Below are positions 16,048 to 22,314 of a stretch of 64,000 bases of DNA, piece after piece. The notes beneath the pieces are model-generated. The model was not told the DNA's origin, did not search any database, and worked only from the letters and a program-made list of their open reading frames with translations. The stretch comes from Sphingomonas gellani (GTDB taxonomy: Bacteria > Pseudomonadota > Alphaproteobacteria > Sphingomonadales > Sphingomonadaceae). Location: NCBI RefSeq assembly GCF_900110035.1, contig NZ_FOCF01000001.1, positions 62,001 through 126,000 of the forward strand, in the 5' to 3' direction. The position numbers and the translations under genes were made by a program. The stretch's first letter is position 1; each line of letters starts with the position of its first letter.

Positions 16048-17061
16048 ATGCGCGATTTGGATGAATGGACGAAGCGGAATCTGCTCATCAACAAAGAGCT
16101 TGATGAGGCGGACCCGATCTGGGGGCAGCCTGCGCGAGTGTATAACTCTGTCCAAGGCGGATGGGTTGTGCTTAGCGACAGGTCCGGCACGTACATGTGC
16201 GCTCCCGGATTACGCGAGAGTATCCAGCATTGGTCGCCGGAAAAGAAGGCCAATCTGACATCGTGGATCAACGAACAAAACCGCCTCGGCGAACCTTTTC
16301 CGAAGTTGCTACCCCAAGCGCTTGAAGAGGCTTGGAGTGCCAAGCCCAAACGGTTTAGGGAAAAAGTCGACCAATTCTTTCGGTATCTACAATCCATTGG
16401 CTACAGGCCCGGTGATTACATACTGCCTAGCCAGGTTGAGAACTCCACGGACAATCATCCGGCCGAACATGCGATCATGCGCTGGACGGAGGCTGCGACA
16501 GAGCGGGAATTGAGAGGTCTGTTCAGCACTCTCGTCTCCGAAGGGCTGATGGAGAACCAACATGGTTTGCGGCTCACTGGACGTGGCCTAAGCCGAATGG
16601 ATGATCTTGATGCGACCGGCGCGGAGACGGATCAGGTGTTCGTTGCGATGTGGTTTGGCGATGAGATGAGCGAGGTGTACGAGAAAGGCATCGTGCCGGC
16701 GTTGGCCGAGGTGGGCTACAAGGCATTTCGCATCGATCAAAAGGAACATGCCAACAAGATCGATGATGAAATAATCGCGGAGATTAGACGATCCCGCTTT
16801 GTCGTCGCGGACTTCACATGCGGTACTGTTCCTGGAGAGGGAGGCGCTGTTGGGGTACCGCGCGGTGGTGTGTATTATGAAGCGGGCTTCGCTCAGGGCC
16901 TCGGTATGCCGGTAATTTGGACGGTGCGCCAAGACCAGATTGGCCTTGTCCACTTTGACACCCGTCAGTTCAACCATATCGCGTGGACGGACGCCGACGA
17001 TTTGCGCGTTCGTTTGAGCCGTCGCGTTGCGGCGGTAGTGGGCGAGCGGCGGGCTAGATGA
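16048..17061 (+). CDS. Moron with deoxyribosyltransferase/TIR-like C-terminal domain
   Basis: 337 residues on the strand opposite to the terminase genes; ATG 16048 has GGGAGGTGG 6 bases upstream. The N-terminal 200 residues are not recognised; residues about 140-200 look winged-helix-like (ERELRGLFSTLVSEGLMEN, GLRLTGRGLSRMDDL). The last 130 residues have a Rossmann-like pattern seen in nucleoside 2-deoxyribosyltransferases and TIR-like enzymes: VFVAMWFGDEMSEVY, GYKAFRIDQKEHANKID, RFVVADFT, then RGGVYYEAGFAQGLGMPVIW with a conserved Glu in YYEAGFA. Such domains process nucleotides or NAD and occur in anti-phage effectors. Role in defence is inference from domain type and from its place as a lysogenic cargo gene. 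Confidence 0.65.
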   Translation: MRDLDEWTKRNLLINKELDEADPIWGQPARVYNSVQGGWVVLSDRSGTYMCAPGLRESIQHWSPEKKANLTSWINEQNRLGEPFPKLLPQALEEAWSAKPKRFREKVDQFFRYLQSIGYRPGDYILPSQVENSTDNHPAEHAIMRWTEAATERELRGLFSTLVSEGLMENQHGLRLTGRGLSRMDDLDATGAETDQVFVAMWFGDEMSEVYEKGIVPALAEVGYKAFRIDQKEHANKIDDEIIAEIRRSRFVVADFTCGTVPGEGGAVGVPRGGVYYEAGFAQGLGMPVIWTVRQDQIGLVHFDTRQFNHIAWTDADDLRVRLSRRVAAVVGERRAR

Positions 17062-17062
17062 C

Positions 17063-17086
17063 ATGGGGCGGCAAACGCCGCCCCAT
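17063..17086 (+). terminator. Hairpin after the TIR-like moron
   Basis: ATGGGGCGGC and GCCGCCCCAT form a perfect 10-bp stem with loop AAAC, beginning 2 bases after the stop of the 16048 gene. It is probably its terminator, although only short T stretches follow. Confidence 0.6.
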
Positions 17087-17261
17087 CAGTTATTCCCATC
17101 CTTGGTCCCAGAATACCCATGGCCTACGTTGCGGGACGTTCACTCATTGCTGGCGCGCCTTCTCACTTCAAATCGCGGGCGGGGGCACGGCAGCGAGCAG
17201 GATGGGCGTTACTGGGATCGTGACCACCGACCCCCATGAAGCAACGTCGCTTGCCCTTACG

Positions 17262-17273
17262 CTTTTACTTAGC
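17262..17273 (-). promoter_or_regulatory. Junction element copy 9 (solitary CTAAGTAAAAG)
   Basis: Minus-strand gCTAAGTAAAAGCGT with no minus-strand gene behind it. It lies between the two adjacent opposite-strand morons, just before the second, and may be a leftover boundary. Confidence 0.35.
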
Positions 17274-17371
17274 GACGCAGCTATTGCGCCTGCCACAGAC
17301 GGCGATACGTTGGCTAAATGGAAGAACGTGATGGCAATTCGCGGCAGCTAGGCCAGACTCCTGATAACAAC

Positions 17372-18337
17372 ATGAGCATTTCGCTCGACCAGCTTGGCGC
17401 GCCGGGGGTTCACGGTATCATTGAAATTGTCCCACTGTTCACAGATGAGCATGGGAAAGCACCCGAGCCGAAACAATGCCCGAAAGGGGTTCACGAGTTT
17501 AAGGTGAAAGCCCGCTTGGCTAAGTCGCCGGGTCAGTTGACCCTAAAGGGGGACTTCGGACTCGGCGACGGGGAGTCCTATCTCACGGTATCTAACGAGG
17601 TGGCTAGGCTGGAAGTTGGTGGCTTCGGCGGTCTTCTCAAGTTTCATCGGAACTCGCTGGGTGAACTATCGACAGTAAACGCTGACTTGTTAGCCGAATC
17701 GTCACAGGAAGCGCATAACCTCTTTGTAACTCAGCTAACGGCCTTTCTGGACAGATTAAGTTACCTCGCGTCAATACCATTGTTTGTTGACCTAGTGGTG
17801 GTTGCCGAGCCGGCAACTGACCGTCAGTCGATGTACTTTGTGTCGCCGCCGCGATCGTCGCAGATTAACGCTGGAGGTGAGACACTCCACGTAGAAATGG
17901 CTCCGGTATATGCCTTGTACAGAGAGGCGCAAAACTCAGTCAGTCCATACTATAGGGTCTTGTGCCTATTCAAGATTATGGAAGGACTACTTCTTTCGCT
18001 ACGATCAGAGATGAGAAAGCGTGCCAGAAGTGCTGGGGTGGAACTCAACAAAGTTAAGTCTTTTGTACCAGATCATCCGGACTTGCCTAGCGGGCTTAAG
18101 GGTTACGTTGGTAAGCCAATCAAGGACGTCTTCGACAATTTCTTACAGAAGGAGTTTCGAGATGCGATGGCTCACTTCAATCTCAAGGGGCGCCATCCAC
18201 TGAACGTGAGCGCCCATGATACGTGGCGCAGATTTGTCGACGTAGCTTTTTTGTCGGATTTGTGCGCTCGCGTTCTAATCGCCCAACACGAACAGCTTCT
18301 TACGTCGTTTGATGGTTCGCTGCCAGGCTTGAGATGA
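17372..18337 (+). CDS. Moron with HEPN-like Rx4H motif, unknown function
   Basis: 321 residues from ATG 17372 (MSISLDQLGAPGVHG); an in-frame ATG at 17318 would add 18 residues and cannot be excluded because neither start has a clear Shine-Dalgarno. The N-terminal half is beta-rich and unrecognised. The C-terminal third is helical, with YYRVLCLFKIMEGLLLSLRSE and FRDAMAHFNLKGRHP; RDAMAH matches the R-x4-H motif of HEPN ribonuclease-type domains, and the overall layout recalls proteins labelled MauJ-like. Codon use is less GC-biased than in host genes. It follows the TIR-like moron on the same strand, so the two may be a cargo pair. Function is not established. Confidence 0.6.
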   Translation: MSISLDQLGAPGVHGIIEIVPLFTDEHGKAPEPKQCPKGVHEFKVKARLAKSPGQLTLKGDFGLGDGESYLTVSNEVARLEVGGFGGLLKFHRNSLGELSTVNADLLAESSQEAHNLFVTQLTAFLDRLSYLASIPLFVDLVVVAEPATDRQSMYFVSPPRSSQINAGGETLHVEMAPVYALYREAQNSVSPYYRVLCLFKIMEGLLLSLRSEMRKRARSAGVELNKVKSFVPDHPDLPSGLKGYVGKPIKDVFDNFLQKEFRDAMAHFNLKGRHPLNVSAHDTWRRFVDVAFLSDLCARVLIAQHEQLLTSFDGSLPGLR

Positions 18338-18430
18338 GGAGGTATTTTATCTCAGATTCGCGCCTTCCTGAGGGGGTGGTTGTGGCACAGAACGGGCATC
18401 TGGCAGATTATGACGCCCCCTCGTCACCGC

Positions 18431-18530
18431 TCCTCAACTGAACCGACCAGGACGCCCAAACCGGGTTCATTCAGGGCAGGGGCAACCAGAGTGCGTCCTG
18501 GTTGCTGAGGAGCCGTGTTGCCCCTCACAG
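18431..18530. other. Densely structured intergenic segment next to the packaging genes
   Basis: Several stems compete here: CCAGGACGC (18447-18455) with GCGTCCTGG (18493-18501), TCCTCA (18431) with TGAGGA (18506), GCAACCAG (18482-18489) with CTGGTTGC (18498-18505), and GGGGCAAC (18479-18486) with GTTGCCCC (18517-18524). The segment lies between a moron and the 100-residue gene preceding the terminases. It could be a regulatory RNA, a terminator complex or part of the cos/packaging region; the sequence alone does not decide. Confidence 0.5.
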
Positions 18531-18536
18531 GGCGTC

Positions 18537-18839
18537 TTAGGGCAGGCTGAGCCGGAACAGCAGGGCAGTGGTCTTGTCGCCAAAGACGTAGGTGGCCGCC
18601 GCCATTTCACTCTGACCATCCCATGTCAGGTAGACGTTCTGGAGGTGCTGGGGATCGCGCCGTAGATGGTCGCGTAAAGTGGAGCGACCATGATCGAGCA
18701 ACCGTAGACGGAGTGGGGCCAGTTGGTTGCGGACCTCCCGCTCGATCACTGCTGGGCAAGCGTGCTGGATCAGCCAGCTATAAGTTAGGCGAGTGATGCG
18801 GCTGATGTTGACGAGGTGGCGAACCTTTGTTGTCGGCAT
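18537..18839 (-). CDS. Hypothetical phage protein (100 aa)
   Basis: A basic 100-residue protein with several arginines and tryptophans (RLTYSWLIQHACPAVIE, LRLLDHGRSTLRDHLRRD). Its ATG lies four bases after the stop of the HNH gene, so the two are co-transcribed. I do not recognise a family. Placement between the HNH endonuclease and the terminase pair suggests a packaging or early-late accessory role. Confidence 0.6.
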   Translation of the reverse strand: MPTTKVRHLVNISRITRLTYSWLIQHACPAVIEREVRNQLAPLRLRLLDHGRSTLRDHLRRDPQHLQNVYLTWDGQSEMAAATYVFGDKTTALLFRLSLP

Positions 18840-18845
18840 GGCGGC

Positions 18846-19142
18846 CTAGTACCCCCGCCTGATGCGCCGAATGTCTTGCCGCGTCTTGTCTTGGTGGCAG
18901 GGCTTACAAAGGCTCTGCGTGTTGTCCCAGTGATCCAACCCACCTAACGCCCTGGGCTTGATGTGATCGACTTCCACGGCAGGCGTGACCAGTCCCTTGA
19001 CCGCGCAGTGTCGGCACAGGGGTTCAGCATTGATGCGGCGATTGCGGAGCGCCTTCCACTCCTTGCCATAACCGATAAGCAAGTTGACTTTGGCTGGCTG
19101 GCTCTGTGGCGCGATGTTAAAACGAGGCGTTCTTGTGGGCAC
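18846..19142 (-). CDS. HNH endonuclease
   Basis: A 98-residue HNH nuclease: CRHCAVKG, VDHIKPRALGGLDHWDNTQSLCKPCHQDKTRQ shows the paired CxxC zinc ligands and the D-H...N...H catalytic core. Small HNH proteins of this type sit beside the terminases of HK97-like cos phages and are needed for cos cleavage and packaging in studied cases. The start is GTG 19142, exactly 11 bases after the first base of the CTAAGTAG element; the overlapping ATG two bases earlier is in another frame. Confidence 0.88.
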   Translation of the reverse strand: MPTRTPRFNIAPQSQPAKVNLLIGYGKEWKALRNRRINAEPLCRHCAVKGLVTPAVEVDHIKPRALGGLDHWDNTQSLCKPCHQDKTRQDIRRIRRGY

Positions 19143-19155
19143 ATTCTACTTAGCA
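19140..19155 (-). promoter_or_regulatory. Junction element copy 10 (CTAAGTAGAATGTG)
   Basis: Minus-strand gCTAAGTAGAATGTG. The in-frame start of the HNH gene is the GTG, keeping the same 11-base spacing as the other start-associated copies even though an out-of-frame ATG overlaps it. Confidence 0.55.
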
Positions 19156-19276
19156 GCCCATGCTCTTGCTAGACGGAGCGTAGAATAGGGCGGCAACCGA
19201 TTCACCGAATATGGCTGTGGGCATTGTCGCCGACAGCGCGGTATGCCAGACAGCGCGTAATACCACGGGGGATGTA

Positions 19277-19636
19277 ATGGCTTTGAAGGGGTTGATAAGG
19301 CTTTGGCTGGTGGTGACGTTAATTGGCGTCCCTGCGATGACGATCCGGGACTATAGCAAAGCCAGCCGCCTGTGGGGTGATATCAATCAGTCGATCTACG
19401 ATCAATGTGCGCGCGATGCCGAGGCTGTTGGTGACTACAATCCTCATGGCGACTGTATCCACTCACGCGGCGGGTACAAGAACGTCTACCAGCATGAGAA
19501 CGAGACGGCTGTATCGTGGTGGGCAAAGGGCTTGGGACTATTCTTTTTGGTAGATCTGGTCCTGACTGGCCTCTTAGTAGCGGGGTTCTTGGTACTCCGG
19601 TGGGTTATGCGAGGGTTCAGGCAGAAGCCGGAGTGA
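19277..19636 (+). CDS. Moron membrane protein (119 aa)
   Basis: A protein with two predicted membrane segments: residues about 6-22 (IRLWLVVTLIGVPAMTI) and about 82-104 (LGLFFLVDLVLTGLLVAGFLVL). The loop between them contains two cysteines (YDQCARDAEA, HGDCIHSRGG) that could pair in the periplasm. ATG 19277 follows a G-rich GGGGGATGTA; a longer start at 19211 is possible. It is transcribed away from the HNH gene, and no family was recognised. Candidate lysogenic-conversion or exclusion protein by topology only. Confidence 0.55.
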   Translation: MALKGLIRLWLVVTLIGVPAMTIRDYSKASRLWGDINQSIYDQCARDAEAVGDYNPHGDCIHSRGGYKNVYQHENETAVSWWAKGLGLFFLVDLVLTGLLVAGFLVLRWVMRGFRQKPE

Positions 19637-19640
19637 ACGG

Positions 19641-19853
19641 TCAATGACTGCTCGCATCCCAGGCATCCAGTCGTGCCAGAAAGTCATATAGCCGCTGTTC
19701 CTCATAGCCCTGCGTTAGCGCGTCTATATCGCTGAACAACTGCGCCAACTGCTCATTCCTAGTTGGCAAAGTGATGGCTTCGGTCAGCGCATCAGCGGCA
19801 CACTCTAGCTGAATGCGTGGTCGGATTGGGAAAGTGAGAATAGTAGCCGTCAT
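19641..19853 (-). CDS. Small hypothetical phage protein (70 aa)
   Basis: A 70-residue acidic helical protein (MTATILTFPIRPRIQ...). The first residues MTATILTFP resemble the start of several small phage and proteobacterial proteins of unknown role. It is convergent with the membrane protein ending at 19636 and divergent from the 20052 gene, which would place a control region in the 200 bases between 19854 and 20051. No motif supports a repressor function. Confidence 0.5.
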   Translation of the reverse strand: MTATILTFPIRPRIQLECAADALTEAITLPTRNEQLAQLFSDIDALTQGYEEQRLYDFLARLDAWDASSH

Positions 19854-20051
19854 GTGGTCGGTCCCTGTGGTCGCTTTGTGTAGACGGCAGTACGGTCAGC
19901 GGTTCATCCTTTCTAGCAAAGACTCTGGGAGAGGGGCCTTTGCGACGAACCGTTGAAAAACTGGCAATCTGTGGTCGCAACTGGCGTCATGCGGCAGCAG
20001 ACGATTGGAACAGGGCGCAACTAGGCGCACTGCTAGATCGGAGACTACGAC

Positions 20052-20483
20052 ATGGCCAAGTTCAACCCCTCGATGCTGATCCCGGCCTCGCAGGTTGCGG
20101 AGTTCAGCAAGCAGGGCGCAGCGCGCACCGTCCAGCAGGTCGCCCTGGATAACATCGCTAAGATGAAGGAGCAGTTTGGCGCAGGCGATGCCGCCGAGGG
20201 CAAGGTCAACTTCAAGGTCGCAGGGGATCGGGTGGCGTTCACGATCCGCGTCAGCAACACGGCGCTTACGTTGGAGCGTACGAAGGTCCAGGACACCGAC
20301 GTTGATGTCAAGGAGATGACCGTCCCCAAGGCCAACTTCATCGAAGCACTCGACTTCTACGGCGATCGCATCAAGGCCGGTGAATATGATGCCCAGTTGA
20401 CCGGACTAGCCGACAAGAAGGCACTGCGTACCGCCAAGATGCGTGAGACGCGCAAGGGCAAGAAGGAGGCGCAGCCCTCGTAA
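20052..20483 (+). CDS. Hypothetical phage protein (143 aa)
   Basis: A charged 143-residue protein (MAKFNPSMLIPASQVAEF...), ending in a basic tail (AKMRETRKGKKEAQPS). GGAG lies 9 bases before the ATG. A strong Rho-independent terminator follows 25 bases after the stop, so it is probably a single-gene transcript. No family recognised and no membrane segment; the Lys/Arg tail could bind nucleic acid. Confidence 0.6.
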   Translation: MAKFNPSMLIPASQVAEFSKQGAARTVQQVALDNIAKMKEQFGAGDAAEGKVNFKVAGDRVAFTIRVSNTALTLERTKVQDTDVDVKEMTVPKANFIEALDFYGDRIKAGEYDAQLTGLADKKALRTAKMRETRKGKKEAQPS

Positions 20484-20507
20484 CAGGGGCATCTCCCCCA
20501 ACACCAC

Positions 20508-20536
20508 GGCCCCGGCATTACCTCCGGGGCCTTTTT
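20508..20536 (+). terminator. Rho-independent terminator
   Basis: GGCCCCGG, an 8-base loop, CCGGGGCC, then TTTTT. It directly follows the gene ending at 20483 and is the cleanest intrinsic terminator in the prophage part. Confidence 0.85.
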
Positions 20537-20592
20537 GTTGACAGAGTGGTAAGGGCTGTTGCCTAACTGCGCGGCATCAAATGGAGGTGAGC

Positions 20593-21156
20593 ATGAGCTG
20601 GTTGAGCCTGATCGACAAAAAGCTGGGAACGAACTTCGATGCCCCTCAGTACGATCCCAAGAAGGGCCGCGCCAAGCTGGTCAAGCAGATCGAAACAGCG
20701 GCATCGCAGCATAGCGAGGGCAAGACCCCTCCGTCACGTAGCTGGAAAGCTGGTGGTACGGAGGCTGATCCAGCGGTGCGCTACAGCGCCAAGGTAGATG
20801 GTAAGCCCGTGCTGCTCGATGGCGATGCCACCGTCTACGTTCCTGCCTCTCGCTTCCAGGATTTTCTCAAGCACCTGAAAACGGCGGTCGAAGCCGGTGA
20901 GTTGGACAAGGAAATCAAGGCCGCACTCGATGGCAAGAAGCCGGTGACTACTGGCTCTACCACCCGCGCGCCACGTAGCAGCACCGGTCTGGGGTCGCGT
21001 TCGCAGCCCGACAATGCGGACTGGATGGCCAAGTTCATCGAGAAGTATGGTGAGGCTCCTGGCGAGGGCTACGTGCCCAACAGCAAGGGAACCAAGTGGG
21101 TCAGCGCCGCAAACGCTGCTCGTGGTCAACGGGCCGCTACTGCGCGACACGGCTGA
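20593..21156 (+). CDS. Hypothetical phage protein (187 aa)
   Basis: 187 residues from ATG 20593, which is preceded by GGAGGTGAGC. A short N-terminal region (MSWLSLIDKKLGTNFD) leads to a Lys-rich segment, a compact region around residues 55-115, and a Ser/Thr/Arg linker (TTGSTTRAPRSSTGLGSRS) before a C-terminal DWMAKFIEKYGEAPGEGYVPN block. Unknown family. It stands alone between two intrinsic terminators on the right arm of the prophage. Confidence 0.6.
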   Translation: MSWLSLIDKKLGTNFDAPQYDPKKGRAKLVKQIETAASQHSEGKTPPSRSWKAGGTEADPAVRYSAKVDGKPVLLDGDATVYVPASRFQDFLKHLKTAVEAGELDKEIKAALDGKKPVTTGSTTRAPRSSTGLGSRSQPDNADWMAKFIEKYGEAPGEGYVPNSKGTKWVSAANAARGQRAATARHG

Positions 21157-21162
21157 CATGGC

Positions 21163-21191
21163 GAAGCCCCGGAGTGATGCTCCGGGGCTTC
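21163..21191. terminator. Bidirectional terminator hairpin
   Basis: GAAGCCCCGGAG / CTCCGGGGCTTC, 12-bp stem with a 4-5 base loop, between the convergent genes ending at 21156 and 21196. Confidence 0.75.
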
Positions 21192-21195
21192 TCGG

Positions 21196-21558
21196 TTACG
21201 CTTTGATGTAGCCCAGTTGTCGGCTCTCGGTGGCGTAGGCGCTCAGGGTCTTCGTGGCCGCCCAGTGAATGTCACGCTCCACTCGCAAGCCGCCCGGTCC
21301 GACCACCTCCCAAATCTCGTTGAGATCGACGTATCCCAATTCTGGCGTGCCCATGCCCAGGTCGGCCAGCCCGAACGCCAGGTAGTCGTCGTCCATCTCC
21401 GAGAGCAGCCATGTGCCGCTCGTCCACGGCAAAAAGAGCTTACAGACTGGCTGGAAGTCACGCTCCTTGCGCGTCCCCTTTAGCGGCTCTTGCTCCCGGT
21501 AATTGGCAAGGAGTTGCTGAGCAGCATCGGTGCCGAGCAGACGAATGAGATTCATCAT
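21196..21558 (-). CDS. DUF2958 family protein
   Basis: A 120-residue protein matching the DUF2958 pattern: VCKLFLPWTSGTWLLSEMD, DYLAFGLADLGMGTPELGYVD and GGLRVERDIHWAATKTL are the three conserved blocks. The family is common on plasmids, phages and conjugative elements and has no settled function. The start ATG at 21558 overlaps the stop of the upstream gene (ATGATGA region), so the two genes are translationally coupled. Confidence 0.8.
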   Translation of the reverse strand: MMNLIRLLGTDAAQQLLANYREQEPLKGTRKERDFQPVCKLFLPWTSGTWLLSEMDDDYLAFGLADLGMGTPELGYVDLNEIWEVVGPGGLRVERDIHWAATKTLSAYATESRQLGYIKA

Positions 21559-21884
21559 GCGTCCTTCCCCGGAATGATGCGCTTGGGCATAAGCGTGGGG
21601 TTGTGATCCGACCACACCACGTTGTGGCTCAACCATTCCGGTATCCAGTCCCAATCCCAGCACCTGTCCCACTGGTCCTCGCGTACCTCGTTCCAGTCCT
21701 GACAGGCGGCATCAACCCAGCCGATCACCGTCAGCCGCAAGTGGCTGGTGCCCAGTCGTTCGCGAGCGGCTTGTACCTGGGCGCGCTTGCCCTTTACCCC
21801 ACCGCGATTGTTGAGCAGTTCAAACACTGCCTCCCAGAGTGCTGCGGCAGCTTCCAGCCGCATTGTGTCCGTGACTTCTTTCAT
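21555..21884 (-). CDS. Hypothetical phage protein, tryptophan-rich (109 aa)
   Basis: 109 residues with an unusual tryptophan- and aspartate-rich middle (EDQWDRCWDWDWIPEW). It lies upstream of and overlaps the DUF2958 gene by four bases. No family recognised. A GAGCGCCAC precedes the ATG, so initiation is weak or the start may differ slightly. Confidence 0.55.
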   Translation of the reverse strand: MKEVTDTMRLEAAAALWEAVFELLNNRGGVKGKRAQVQAARERLGTSHLRLTVIGWVDAACQDWNEVREDQWDRCWDWDWIPEWLSHNVVWSDHNPTLMPKRIIPGKDA

Positions 21885-22046
21885 GTGGCGCTCCTATTTG
21901 TCGGGCCACAGGAACAGAAGACATCACAGGGTAGGGAGGACAACCAGTTTTCTGGTTCTGGAAGAAGAATTCAACTCTGGTGATTTTATGGTCGCACTGG
22001 CAGGCTTCTGGCTACAGATGGATTGGGTACAAAGGAGTTGCCCAAC

Positions 22047-22232
22047 ATGGTACACGCTCAGATCGACCTCAACGCACTGGCCCAATTTGTGGACACCACG
22101 CTCGATTACAGCGCCGACTATGAAGAGGATTGCTTCTGCTTCGACTTCCGCGGTGCGCGCATCTATTGCGAACGCCACCGCAACTGCTTCAAGCTAGAGG
22201 TTGCTGGCGAGGCGTTCCAACTGCCCCGCTGA
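22047..22232 (+). CDS. Small hypothetical phage protein (61 aa)
   Basis: 61 residues (MVHAQIDLNALAQFVD...), with a cysteine-containing patch EEDCFCFDFRGARIYCE. AAAGGAG ends 9 bases before ATG 22047, better than the in-frame ATG at 22023. Convergent with the recombinase gene. No family recognised. Confidence 0.5.
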   Translation: MVHAQIDLNALAQFVDTTLDYSADYEEDCFCFDFRGARIYCERHRNCFKLEVAGEAFQLPR

Positions 22233-22266
22233 TCCCCACAAAAGCCCGTACAGGGTCAGAGAGAAG

Positions 22267-22314
22267 GAGCGGGGACCAGCACCCCGCTCTTCCTGTCTGC
22301 CCCTCACAGGGGCT
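22267..22314. terminator. Paired hairpins between small gene and recombinase
   Basis: GAGCGGGG/CCCCGCTC (22267-22289) and GCCCC-TCACA-GGGGC (22300-22314) lie between convergent genes. The second begins at the recombinase stop codon. Likely a two-way termination region. Confidence 0.55.

Noticed and set aside
7004-19155. Reading the junction element as an ordinary Shine-Dalgarno
   Set aside because: AAGTAG lies only three bases before the start codon in the six start-linked copies and matches the anti-Shine-Dalgarno poorly at the central positions; spacing is too short for normal use.
19854-20051. Possible immunity region with operators between divergent genes
   Set aside because: No repressor-like HTH protein and no convincing repeated operator was seen.
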